Origin: Brevibacillus formosus
GTDB taxonomy: Bacteria > Bacillota > Bacilli > Brevibacillales > Brevibacillaceae
NCBI RefSeq assembly: GCF_003013405.1
Contig: NZ_PXZL01000020.1
Location: 1-64,000 of the forward strand
Reading direction: 5' to 3'
DNA length: 64,000 bases
Position numbers and translations under genes: made by a program. Shown here in pieces: positions 27,941 to 35,985 of this stretch (position 1 is the stretch's first letter; every line of letters begins with the position of its first letter). The notes under the pieces were generated by a model, which saw only the letters and a list, made by a program, of their open reading frames with translations, had not been told where the DNA came from and made no database searches.

Positions 27941-28121
27941 TTCAATAAAAGTCAAAAAGTCGGCTTTTCAGCACCGAGAAAATGGCGAGAACCTGAAGAA
28001 GGAGGAGCGGAGTGTAGGGGACCTACATGAGCACCGGACTTCGAAGGTGAACGCCAGTTTCGACGCCGAATCAACTTTCATAAATGACTTCGTGATCAAA
28101 AGCCAACTTTTTGACTACCTT
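27941..28121. repeat. 181-base intergenic repeat, copy 1, with terminal inverted repeats
   Basis: First unit of a direct tandem pair between hemW and lepA. Inside it, AGTCAAAAAGTCGGCTTTT (27950-27968) and the inverted copy at 28098-28116 match at 18 of 19 bases. The core carries a GTAGG-GGA-CCTAC hairpin (28014-28026) and a CTTCGAAG palindrome. Two small open frames over it, read from the plus strand, have no support as genes. A decayed copy of the right end may lie just before it at about 27922-27940. Confidence 0.85.
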
Positions 28122-28305
28122 TTCAATAAAAGTCAAAAAGTCGGCTTTTCAGCACCGAGAAAATGGCAAGAACCTGAAGAAGGAGGAGCGGAGTGTAGGG
28201 GACCTACATGAGCACCGGACTTCGAAGGTGAACGCCAGTTTCGATGCCGAATCAACTTTCATTACTACTTCGTGTTCAAAAACCGACTTTTTGACCACCG
28301 CTTTT
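28122..28305. repeat. 181-base intergenic repeat, copy 2, with terminal inverted repeats
   Basis: Second unit, about 95% like copy 1, with most changes in the right end. The left inverted repeat at 28131-28149 is identical to that of copy 1, and the right one at 28278-28296 matches its complement at 17 of 19 bases. The element-to-element spacer is 14 bases. It ends just before the lepA terminator. Confidence 0.85.
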
Positions 28306-28310
28306 AATGG

Positions 28311-28340
28311 AAAAGACCTGACACAAGGTCAGGCCTACTT
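28311..28340 (-). terminator. Terminator at the end of lepA
   Basis: On the minus strand AGGCCTGAC-CTTGT-GTCAGGTCT followed by TTTTCC forms a nine-base stem with one wobble. Its left arm overlaps the lepA stop codon. Confidence 0.6.
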
Positions 28341-30152
28341 CTTATCATCCATGCGCAATACAGCCATAAATGCTTCTTGCGGTACCTCTACGGAACCGAC
28401 AGACTTCATGCGCTTCTTTCCTTCTTTTTGCTTTTCGAGCAGCTTACGTTTACGTGAGATGTCCCCGCCGTAACATTTAGCAAGAACGTTTTTACGCAAC
28501 GCACTGATCGTTTCACGAGCGACAACCTTGTGTCCGATGGTCGCTTGAATCGGCACTTCGAATTGCTGACGTGGAATCAGTTCCTTCAGTTTTTCGCAGA
28601 TGACTTTTCCACGAGGATAAGCCGTGTCTTTGTGAACGATAAACGACAGAGCATCCACCACTTCGCCGTTCAGGAGAATATCCATTTTCACCAGCTTGGA
28701 AGCTTTGTACCCACCTAGCTCGTAGTCAAAGGATGCGTAGCCTTTTGTACCCGACTTCAGCATGTCAAAGAAATCGTAAACGATCTCCGACAAAGGCATG
28801 TCGTACTTCAGCTGCACACGGTTCTCACCCATGTACTGCATGTCAAGAAACTCTCCGCGTTTACCCTGGCACAACTGCATAACATCACCGACGTATTCTT
28901 TCGGCACCATAACAGTCGCCGTAACATAAGGCTCCTCGACCATTTCGATCTTTTGTGCTTCTGGCATTTTGGACGGGTTGTCGATTTCGAATACTTCGCC
29001 GTTCGTTTTGGTAATGCGGTAAATAACGCTCGGCGCGGTCGTAATCAAATTAATGTTAAATTCCCGTTCAATACGTTCTTGGATGATCTCCATGTGCAGA
29101 AGTCCCAAGAAACCGCAACGGAAACCAAAGCCAAGTGCTTGGGAAGTCTCCGGTTCAAACTGCAAGGACGCATCGTTTAGCTGGAGCTTTTCCAATGCAT
29201 CGCGCAGATCGTTGTACTCGTTCGTTTCGATTGGGTACAGACCGCAGAAAACCATCGGGTTGATCTTGCGGTAACCAGGTAGCGGTTCAGGAGCAGGGCG
29301 ATTCGCATCTGTAATGGTATCCCCCACACTGGTGTCTCCCACTGTTTTAATGGAAGCCGCTACGTAGCCTACATCTCCAACCGTCAATTCTTCTACTTGC
29401 GTTTGGCGTGGTGTCGATGTACCAATTTCGGTTACCTCAAACGACTTGCCTGTCGCCATCATCTTGATCTTCATACCTTTTTTCAAGGTTCCGTTGATGA
29501 CACGGATCGAGGCAATAACGCCGCGATACGCATCAAAGTAAGAGTCGAAAATCAAAGCTTGGAGAGGTGCATCCGGGTCTCCCTCTGGAGCAGGTACTTT
29601 TTGCACGACGGCTTCCAATACTTCTTTAATCCCGATTCCTGCTTTGGCAGAAGTCAGAACCGCATCGCTGGCATCCAGACCGATTACGTCCTCAACCTCT
29701 TGCTTTACGCGCTCAGGCTCTGCGCTCGGCAGGTCGATCTTGTTGACGACCGGGATAATCTCCAGGTTGCTGTCCAACGCTAAATACACGTTCGCCAAAG
29801 TCTGGGCTTCGATCCCTTGTGCCGCATCCACGACGAGAATAGCCCCTTCACAGGCAGCCAAGCTGCGGGATACTTCATACGTAAAGTCGACGTGTCCAGG
29901 GGTGTCAATCAGGTGGAGAATGTATTCCTCACCGTCATCTGCTTTATAGTTCAAACGCACGGCATTGAGCTTAATCGTAATCCCGCGCTCTTTTTCCAGC
30001 TCCATCGTGTCAAGAAACTGGGCTTCCATCTCACGTGCAGTCAAAGCACCGGTCAGCTCCAAAATGCGGTCTGCCAGCGTTGACTTTCCATGGTCAATGT
30101 GGGCGATGATGGAAAAATTTCGTATCCTTTTTTGTCTTTCACGACGATCCAT
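28335..30152 (-). CDS. lepA: Elongation factor 4 (LepA)
   Basis: Ribosome-bound GTPase that acts in initiation or back-translocation under stress. The 605-residue protein has G1 [16 protein letters not shown]3 DTPGHVDF and G4 NKID. It also has EF-G-like domains II, III and V, and the LepA-specific C-terminal region with [28 protein letters not shown] at 30152 is chosen: GGGAGGG lies about 13 bases upstream, whereas the GTG at 30173 would include that site in the gene. It precedes hemW, as in B. subtilis. Confidence 0.97.
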   Translation of the reverse strand: MDRRERQKRIRNFSIIAHIDHGKSTLADRILELTGALTAREMEAQFLDTMELEKERGITIKLNAVRLNYKADDGEEYILHLIDTPGHVDFTYEVSRSLAACEGAILVVDAAQGIEAQTLANVYLALDSNLEIIPVVNKIDLPSAEPERVKQEVEDVIGLDASDAVLTSAKAGIGIKEVLEAVVQKVPAPEGDPDAPLQALIFDSYFDAYRGVIASIRVINGTLKKGMKIKMMATGKSFEVTEIGTSTPRQTQVEELTVGDVGYVAASIKTVGDTSVGDTITDANRPAPEPLPGYRKINPMVFCGLYPIETNEYNDLRDALEKLQLNDASLQFEPETSQALGFGFRCGFLGLLHMEIIQERIEREFNINLITTAPSVIYRITKTNGEVFEIDNPSKMPEAQKIEMVEEPYVTATVMVPKEYVGDVMQLCQGKRGEFLDMQYMGENRVQLKYDMPLSEIVYDFFDMLKSGTKGYASFDYELGGYKASKLVKMDILLNGEVVDALSFIVHKDTAYPRGKVICEKLKELIPRQQFEVPIQATIGHKVVARETISALRKNVLAKCYGGDISRKRKLLEKQKEGKKRMKSVGSVEVPQEAFMAVLRMDDKK

Positions 30153-30433
30153 GTGTTGTTCGTTCCCTCCCACGCGAATCCATTCAAACGTTCAGATTGC
30201 GCCTCGCAAAAAATACACTAACGGTAATTATAACAAACCGATGATATAAAGAGCAACCAAAGAGAATCAGGCATTTGCCTCCTTTTTCTCGTATCCAAAC
30301 TTTTCCTGTGCTAAAGTGGTAACTACATGGAGGTGCGAACCGCTTGGCTGCTACATGTACAAAAGTGGCGGAAGCATGACACACTCTCTTCGGCGATGCT
30401 GCCGTAAGCACAAAGAAAGAAAAGAAACGGAGA

Positions 30434-31312
30434 ATGATCAAAGTGAACAGCGTTGACCCTTGCTTGCATTCCTTGACGATATCGGATATTCCCGGACTCA
30501 TTGCCTTATCTGATTCCGTAGGCTGGGATTACGACGAAGCGGAAATTCGCACAATTCTGTCTATCGGGAGCGTATTCGGTCACAAAGATACGAGTGGTAC
30601 CCTACTTTCAAGTGCGGCTATTATCCCCTACGAAGACAAGCTTGCCAGCATTGGTATGGTGATTGTCCATCCCTCGTCACAAGGAAAAGGATATGGTCGC
30701 GAGCTCATGAAGGCGTGCATGGCGTCTGTTTCTACGGATACAACGATCATGCTCATTGCGACTCCAGAAGGAGAGCCATTGTACAAAAACCTCGGGTTCG
30801 ATACAGTCGATCGTATTCGGAAGTTTATAGCTGAACGCTTTGTGCCTAAAGCACCTCTGCCTAACGAAGCCAATGTCGAATTTGAAATGGTGCCAATGGA
30901 GTTAGACGATTTCTCAAGCGTGGTTGAATTGGACAAAGCAGCACTAGGCAGCAGCCGATCTCATTTTCTCGAGACACGCATGAGACAAGCTAGCACCTGT
31001 CTGGTAGCCAAAAATCGCTCCGGTAAGATCATCGGATATGGCTTCGCCGTTCAAGGCCCAGTTAATCTTATCGCAGGGCCGATCGTCGCAGAAAATGCCG
31101 TCATGGCTGAACACCTCCTATGCAAGCTGACACAACATCATACCGGACGTGTACGGATAGACGTACCAGATGAGCAAGCAGCGTTTCACGCTTATTTGGA
31201 GCAAAACGGCTTCACACAGGTTTCCCATCCGCCAGTGATGGTTGCAAATGCTACTAGCCTGCCACGCCGTGATGGAACGTATTGGGCGATAGGCGCTCAA
31301 ATATACGGATAG
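30434..31312 (+). CDS. Two-domain GNAT family N-acetyltransferase
   Basis: A 292-residue protein with an N-terminal GNAT domain, including the acetyl-CoA loop VHPSSQGKGYGRELM (about 76-90), IATPEGEPLYKNLGF and a C-terminal GNAT-like domain as in B. subtilis YitH. The second domain has no clear Q/RxxGxG/A loop, so it may be for substrate or structure. The ATG at 30434 is one base from GGAG; a GTG at 30443 has better spacing (about ten bases), and the true start could be there. It is divergent from lepA and followed by a strong terminator. The acetyl acceptor is unknown. Confidence 0.82.
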   Translation: MIKVNSVDPCLHSLTISDIPGLIALSDSVGWDYDEAEIRTILSIGSVFGHKDTSGTLLSSAAIIPYEDKLASIGMVIVHPSSQGKGYGRELMKACMASVSTDTTIMLIATPEGEPLYKNLGFDTVDRIRKFIAERFVPKAPLPNEANVEFEMVPMELDDFSSVVELDKAALGSSRSHFLETRMRQASTCLVAKNRSGKIIGYGFAVQGPVNLIAGPIVAENAVMAEHLLCKLTQHHTGRVRIDVPDEQAAFHAYLEQNGFTQVSHPPVMVANATSLPRRDGTYWAIGAQIYG

Positions 31313-31325
31313 GCATGAAAAGCGA

Positions 31326-31359
31326 AAAACGGACCTTCTTTTCGGAAAAGGTCCGTTTT
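31326..31359 (+). terminator. Bidirectional terminator after GNAT gene
   Basis: A perfect 12-base stem, AAAACGGACCTT (31326-31337) and AAGGTCCGTTTT (31348-31359). It separates the GNAT gene from the convergent anti-sigma gene stop at 31367 and has A/T runs on both sides. Confidence 0.88.
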
Positions 31360-31366
31360 GGCATTC

Positions 31367-32374
31367 TTACTTTGTTTTTGATCGACTGTGAACTTGCTCC
31401 AACACTTTAGGTGGAAACAGTTTTTGCAGGCTTCTCTGATAGTTACTGCCGTCCTCGGGCATTTGGAAGTCAGTTACCCGATACGTATTTCCATTGTAGA
31501 CGATTTGAAAGACCATCGGTGCACTGAGCGCGGAAGAATTACTACCTGATATTTTCACCCAAGCGTAAACCGTTCGTTTCGCCGCATCTGGCGCTTCCAC
31601 TCCGAGGAGCTCGACATTCATCTCGCGTTGTTTTCCCAGCCACCCCAGCTTATCGCTTTCCTTCTCCAAATACTGCTGAATGATCGGGCCGACCAGTTGA
31701 CGGTTTGCGGGTGCTATCCCTTTTTTCACCTCGACAAAAACTTGTCCGAGATGTTTGCCTCCTGATCTTACTTCCAGCTTCCATTTCCCCGGTTCAGGCA
31801 ACACGATCCCGGATGGAAAATGACCATCTGCATCGTATAACGGGTCCATTACCTCATAGCTGCCCAATGACAGACGGGCCCCATCTGTGTTGTAAGCAGT
31901 GATCTCTACTTCTTGTGCGTAGTCCCCATTCAACAGCCATATCACCCGCTGCGTCTGTCCTTCGTAGAAGCCGTCCTGATCTGTCATGATGCGGACAGGT
32001 TTTTCTCCCAAATAAGAAAAGGATTGATTATCGTAAGTGGAAGACAAAGAAGGCGACAGCTTCCACAAATCCGCTTCGACGATTTGTCCCCCTGGCAACA
32101 GGGAAGGTACTTGTGTCTCTTGTTGTTGTGAAGGTCTCACCTCATGCTGTGCAGATTGTCTCTCTTCCTGAATGAAGAGCCCATACCACAATAGCAAGCC
32201 CATCGTCAGCACAACGCCCGGCAAGGCTAGCTTCCTTGAGCCAGTCACCCACCTAGTCCCGGGCCTCACCTTCTGGCGCACTCGTTTTTCCATCGTTGCA
32301 GTAAACTGTACATCACGAAAAATGGTCTGATCAGCCCGTTCCTTTAAGTCCGTGAGCCATCGGTTTTCGTCCAT
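31367..32374 (-). CDS. Putative membrane-anchored anti-sigma factor
   Basis: A 335-residue protein whose short cytoplasmic N-terminus (about 1-48, basic) is followed by one membrane helix (LALPGVVLTMGLLLWYGLFI, about 48-67). A large extracytoplasmic region of about 260 residues follows. I do not recognise the outer domain. It overlaps the end of an ECF sigma factor gene by 31 bases, which makes an anti-sigma or signal-sensing role likely by context. No zinc-binding HxxxCxxC motif is present. ATG at 32374 follows GGGAGGGG. The gene ends at a bidirectional terminator. Confidence 0.7.
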   Translation of the reverse strand: MDENRWLTDLKERADQTIFRDVQFTATMEKRVRQKVRPGTRWVTGSRKLALPGVVLTMGLLLWYGLFIQEERQSAQHEVRPSQQQETQVPSLLPGGQIVEADLWKLSPSLSSTYDNQSFSYLGEKPVRIMTDQDGFYEGQTQRVIWLLNGDYAQEVEITAYNTDGARLSLGSYEVMDPLYDADGHFPSGIVLPEPGKWKLEVRSGGKHLGQVFVEVKKGIAPANRQLVGPIIQQYLEKESDKLGWLGKQREMNVELLGVEAPDAAKRTVYAWVKISGSNSSALSAPMVFQIVYNGNTYRVTDFQMPEDGSNYQRSLQKLFPPKVLEQVHSRSKTK

Positions 32375-32892
32375 TCCCAGCCCCTCCCCTCTCCCATACT
32401 CTGCCGTAGCTGCTGTCTGGCCCTATGCAACCGGGTTCTGACTGTTCCTTCCGCTACTCCTAGCACCTCAGCCACCTCTCCGATGGATAAATCCGCATAG
32501 TAATGAAGGGCAATCACTTGGCGATAGAGTGGAGGGAGCTGCAACACTTCTGCTACGAGCTGATCCCTCTCGGCTTGATCGAGCACAAGACTTTCTGTAG
32601 AAAGCTCCCCATCCTGCCTAATCCACGAGCGGGGAAGGATATGACGAAACGACCAAGAACGCAAATAACCTTTGCACTCATTAACCGCGATTCGATACAA
32701 CCACGTCTGCACACTGCTCTCCTGCCGAAAGCGGGGAAGATGCCGATACACCTTAACGAATACATCTTGGGTTATATCCTCTGCTAGGCTGCGATCTTTG
32801 ACCAGAAAAGTGACGAGTCGAAGCACGCGGGTCCCATATTCCCTCATGATTTGTTCAAACGCAGCAGCAGTCGTTGGCTGCAATTTTTCCAA
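32344..32892 (-). CDS. ECF RNA polymerase sigma factor
   Basis: A 182-residue ECF-type sigma factor with region 2 (LVKDRSLAEDITQDVFVKVYRHL, RQESSVQTWLYRIAVNECKGYLR) and region 4 (LPPLYRQVIALHYYADLSIGEVAEVLGVAEGTVRTRLHRARQQLR, shown in part: helix-turn-helix GEVAEVLGVAEGTV). The frame is open to an ATG at 32916, but the only good ribosome site, AAGGAGG, lies inside that extension and is eight bases before a TTG at 32892, which I take as the start. A possible own promoter (TGTAAC, 16 bases, CATC) lies upstream within the end of the methyltransferase gene. It is not one I can name. Confidence 0.88.
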   Translation of the reverse strand: MEKLQPTTAAAFEQIMREYGTRVLRLVTFLVKDRSLAEDITQDVFVKVYRHLPRFRQESSVQTWLYRIAVNECKGYLRSWSFRHILPRSWIRQDGELSTESLVLDQAERDQLVAEVLQLPPLYRQVIALHYYADLSIGEVAEVLGVAEGTVRTRLHRARQQLRQSMGEGRGWEWTKTDGSRT

Positions 32893-32947
32893 GGGCGCGA
32901 CCTCCTTCACTCGCATTCACTGATTAGATGCAGCAGCAGACGTTTTG

Positions 32948-33961
32948 TTACAAAGTGGAGGAAGAAATTTTTTTCGCCAAAATCGTCCATCGAGTAGCTC
33001 CACCCGGTGTTCCGACAGGTTCTGCGAATGGATATCCACCATGCTGCCAACGATCCATATCATAGCCCTCGTCCGCTTGACTCGGCTCGAAGTCTTGCTT
33101 GTGGAAGACATTCTCTTTGCTATAGGTGACGTAAAAGCCTGATCCTTCCAGTAACAGCTCAAGCTCTGTAGGCAAAATCAGCGCCATCTCGCGCTCTACG
33201 CGATACCTCGGCTGCTCGATTTGATCAAGAAAAGTCTCATAAGTAAGCGTGTAGCGGAACTTTTGATCCAAGAGTGAGGTTTCCCCCTCCACCTTTTGAT
33301 ACACCATGCGGTCCGGGAAAACGAACTTGCGCTGCATCGTTGACCATTGATTTTTTACTGGCGGCAAGAGTAAGTCAATTGCCAAGGTTCCGTCCTCCGT
33401 TATGTAATCGTGGATGATCGAAAGCAATTGACGTTGCTTGTCTCTACAGGTGGCCTGTTGAAAAATCCCTTCTGGAAGAAGCACATGCGTGAATTGCCGA
33501 TCTAGCTCAAGCTCCCACATATTTTGTTCTACCAGCTCCAGCAGTTCTTCTTTCCCTTTTAACATGCGCCGCTTCTTTTTGGCGGCCATTTCCAGCATAT
33601 CCGGGCTCCAATCGATCCCGCAGACGGACAAGCCATTCCGTGCCAGCTCAATGGCAATTCTCCCTGTTCCAACACCCAGCTCCAGCACTGAGACTGATGA
33701 TTGCTCCGCTTCTTGCAGCAACCAGTTTCGATAAAAAGCGATGCTGGCCTTCCCGGCAAACTGATCGTAATACGTAGCTTCTGCGTTCGTGTACTTGGTT
33801 TCAGGAAGCGGCAAATGCCGTCCTTCCTCATTCATCTCACAATCGGTACACACAGAGCCTGCCAAATGGGGAAAAGGCACTCCGGGCGGAACGCCATTTT
33901 TCGTATCACCTAGCCACTCGTCGTAACGGAACTTGCATATTCTGCAACTATAAACAGTCAT
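32948..33961 (-). CDS. SAM-dependent methyltransferase with N-terminal rubredoxin-like domain
   Basis: This 337-residue protein joins two parts. Residues 1-45 look like a rubredoxin: CRIC (Cys6, Cys9), YDEWLGD, GVPPGVPF and CTDC (Cys38, Cys41), with the spacing of a rubredoxin iron or zinc site. Residues about 65-335 are a class I methyltransferase (VLELGVGTGRIAIELARNG, GIDWSPDMLE), with LLPPVKNQW-type C-terminal features of small-molecule enzymes. ATG at 33961 has GGAGG 13 bases upstream. It lies upstream of the ECF sigma gene on the same strand. Substrate and metal are unknown. Confidence 0.82.
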   Translation of the reverse strand: MTVYSCRICKFRYDEWLGDTKNGVPPGVPFPHLAGSVCTDCEMNEEGRHLPLPETKYTNAEATYYDQFAGKASIAFYRNWLLQEAEQSSVSVLELGVGTGRIAIELARNGLSVCGIDWSPDMLEMAAKKKRRMLKGKEELLELVEQNMWELELDRQFTHVLLPEGIFQQATCRDKQRQLLSIIHDYITEDGTLAIDLLLPPVKNQWSTMQRKFVFPDRMVYQKVEGETSLLDQKFRYTLTYETFLDQIEQPRYRVEREMALILPTELELLLEGSGFYVTYSKENVFHKQDFEPSQADEGYDMDRWQHGGYPFAEPVGTPGGATRWTILAKKISSSTL

Positions 33962-34031
33962 AATGATTTAGATACCTCCTGTAGATTACTTAGTTCCCTC
34001 CAGAATGCAAGAGAGGGTGCTTCGGCTTAAC

Positions 34032-34057
34032 AAAAAAGGACGCCGCCTAGGCATCCT
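34032..34057 (-). terminator. Terminator after btuD
   Basis: On the minus strand AGGATGCC-taggc-GGCGTCCT (one wobble) is followed by TTTTTTG. It lies about 36 bases after the btuD stop and ends the btuFCD operon. Confidence 0.8.
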
Positions 34058-34093
34058 CCCTATGAAATTCAAAGAAACTTAACTCGGCCCCTA

Positions 34094-34906
34094 TCAATTG
34101 GCCCCGCTCATTACCTTCTGGATAGATGGCTTCACACGGATTGCTTCCGAGTAGAAATACACATGCTTTTTTCCTGTAATGGGATGGGTGGTCACTTCTG
34201 TCTCTACTCCGAAAACATCCCGGATCAGATTGGGTGTCAAGACTTCCTCAGGAGTCCCCGATGTAACGATTTCTCCCTCAGAAATCACGTATAGCCGATC
34301 ACAGTACATCGCAGCGATATTGAGATCATGCAACGAGGACAAGACCGTAATCCCAAGATTTTTGACTAGATCCATCACCTGCAACTGGTACCGAACATCC
34401 AAATGATTCGTCGGCTCATCAAGGACAAGAAACTGGGCTTGCTGCACCAAAGCTCTGGCAATCAGCACCCGCTGCTTCTCCCCGCCCGATAAAGTGAAAA
34501 AGCTGCGATCTGCGTACGTATGCATCCCTACCCGCTGTAATGCTTCTTCACAAATCCGAACGTCTTCTGCGTTATCGGACTGAAACAGTCGCTTATGCGG
34601 AGCACGTCCCATATTCACGATTTCGGTCACCGAAAAATCGAATTCAACAGAGGTCTCCTGTCGTACTGCCGCCATTCGCTGAGCGTTTTGGCGCGAGGTT
34701 AGCTTGTATACGTCGTCGCCATCGAGTGTGATCCATCCCGAACGCGGCTTCAATACACGATAAATGCTTTTAAGCAGCGTGGATTTTCCGCTGCCATTCG
34801 GCCCGATCAGCCCCACAAACTCTCCAGAGCGCACCTCCAGACTGACATTGCGCAGGATTCCCTTTTTCTCCAGTTCGACCGATATATTCTCAACCTGCAA
34901 ATTCAT
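34094..34906 (-). CDS. btuD: Cobalamin ABC transporter ATP-binding protein
   Basis: A 270-residue FecE/BtuD-type ATPase. Walker A GPNGSGKST, signature LSGGEKQRVLIARAL, Walker B FLVLDEPTNHLD and H-loop LSSLHDL are all present. It drives import through BtuC. Its ATG overlaps the btuC stop (ATGA at 34906-34903). The family also serves ferric siderophores and heme; the B12 assignment comes from the cobalamin riboswitch that precedes the operon. Confidence 0.88.
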   Translation of the reverse strand: MNLQVENISVELEKKGILRNVSLEVRSGEFVGLIGPNGSGKSTLLKSIYRVLKPRSGWITLDGDDVYKLTSRQNAQRMAAVRQETSVEFDFSVTEIVNMGRAPHKRLFQSDNAEDVRICEEALQRVGMHTYADRSFFTLSGGEKQRVLIARALVQQAQFLVLDEPTNHLDVRYQLQVMDLVKNLGITVLSSLHDLNIAAMYCDRLYVISEGEIVTSGTPEEVLTPNLIRDVFGVETEVTTHPITGKKHVYFYSEAIRVKPSIQKVMSGAN

Positions 34907-35955
34907 CGTCCGCTACCTCCAAAGGAATAAGAACTCCGCAACATCAGCCAGATAAAGAATGGACCTCCACACAGCGCTGTCAAAATACCAATCGGCAGCT
35001 CTTCCGGTGCAAATGCAAGCCTGGCGACTACATCAACCCAGATGAGAAATATCGCGCCAAACAAAGCGCTGACAGGCAGGACACGCCTGTGATCTGATCC
35101 GACCATCACACGGACGATATGGGGCATCATTAATCCGACAAAACCGATTGATCCCGCGATGGACACGATCACCCCCGTGAGCAGTGCCGTGATCACCAGC
35201 AGAAGCTTGCGGAATTGCACCGTATTAACTCCCAATGTTCCGGCTGACTCCTCGCCCATCAGCATTGCATTGAGAGAGCGGTATTGGGCCATTAAGACGA
35301 TGAGACAGATGACGACAATCAATGTAGGGATCGTCAAGTACTCCCATTTCCCGCCAGCCAGACTGCCACTTAACCAAAACAGAACCGTCCCAATTCCATG
35401 CTCATTCGGCGCTGAAAAAACAAGGAGACTGGTAATGGCCGACAAGATTGCCGATATCGCAATTCCAGCCATGAGCAGGCGTACCGTCGAGTTTTGTCCA
35501 CCGATACGGGATAGCGTAAAAATGAGAATGATGGACACGAGGGAGCCTGTAAAAGCGCCAAAGGACAGCGCATACTGCCCGTACATGCTGAATGCTCCGA
35601 ATATAATCACCAAGGTAGCTCCAACCGAAGCACCTGAAGATACGCCTAACACATACGGGTCAGCCAGGGAGTTGCGAACCAACGACTGAATCGCTACTCC
35701 CACGACAGACAGACCTGCGCCGACGATCGCCCCCAAGAGTACACGCGGAAAGCGAATATCCCAAATAATCGTTTGCTCCCCTTTGGACCAATCCACCTCA
35801 ATCCATTGGGTGAACATCGGAATTTTCGATAAGGCGATTTTCCAAACCGTTGTCGGCTTAATCTCCACCGATCCCAACGTCACAGCGAACGTAATCGAGA
35901 GGAAGAGTCCGACCAGTAGAGTAATGATGATATAAGGTAATTTGATCTGTTGCAG
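34903..35955 (-). CDS. btuC: Cobalamin ABC transporter permease (FecCD family)
   Basis: A FecCD/BtuC-type permease with about ten membrane helices and family motifs such as RFPRVLLGAIVGAGLSV, NSLADPYVLGVSSGA, GFVGLMMPHIVRVMVGSDHR and EELPIGILTALCGGPFF. The first canonical start is a GTG at 35883, but that lies inside the first membrane helix. The same frame continues upstream for 24 codons to a CTG at 35955 with AGGGAGG seven bases before it, restoring a typical N-terminal helix (LPYIIITLLVGLFLSITFAV) and a 350-residue protein. A stop (TAG) lies further upstream with no ATG, GTG or TTG between. The CTG start is my inference. Confidence 0.82.
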   Translation of the reverse strand: MQQIKLPYIIITLLVGLFLSITFAVTLGSVEIKPTTVWKIALSKIPMFTQWIEVDWSKGEQTIIWDIRFPRVLLGAIVGAGLSVVGVAIQSLVRNSLADPYVLGVSSGASVGATLVIIFGAFSMYGQYALSFGAFTGSLVSIILIFTLSRIGGQNSTVRLLMAGIAISAILSAITSLLVFSAPNEHGIGTVLFWLSGSLAGGKWEYLTIPTLIVVICLIVLMAQYRSLNAMLMGEESAGTLGVNTVQFRKLLLVITALLTGVIVSIAGSIGFVGLMMPHIVRVMVGSDHRRVLPVSALFGAIFLIWVDVVARLAFAPEELPIGILTALCGGPFFIWLMLRSSYSFGGSGR

Positions 35956-35985
35956 TGCTATTCCCTCCCTTAAAAAGGGTGTACT

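Noticed and set aside
27941..28305. CRISPR array
   Set aside because: There are only two long units with inverted ends and no short, regularly spaced repeats or cas genes.
27897..28473. Two similar small plus-strand frames over the tandem repeats
   Set aside because: Their similarity is due to the DNA repeat; they lack ribosome sites and differ in extent, and one runs into lepA.
30328..30408. 26-codon ATG frame upstream of the GNAT gene
   Set aside because: No ribosome site and no recognisable feature; probably chance.
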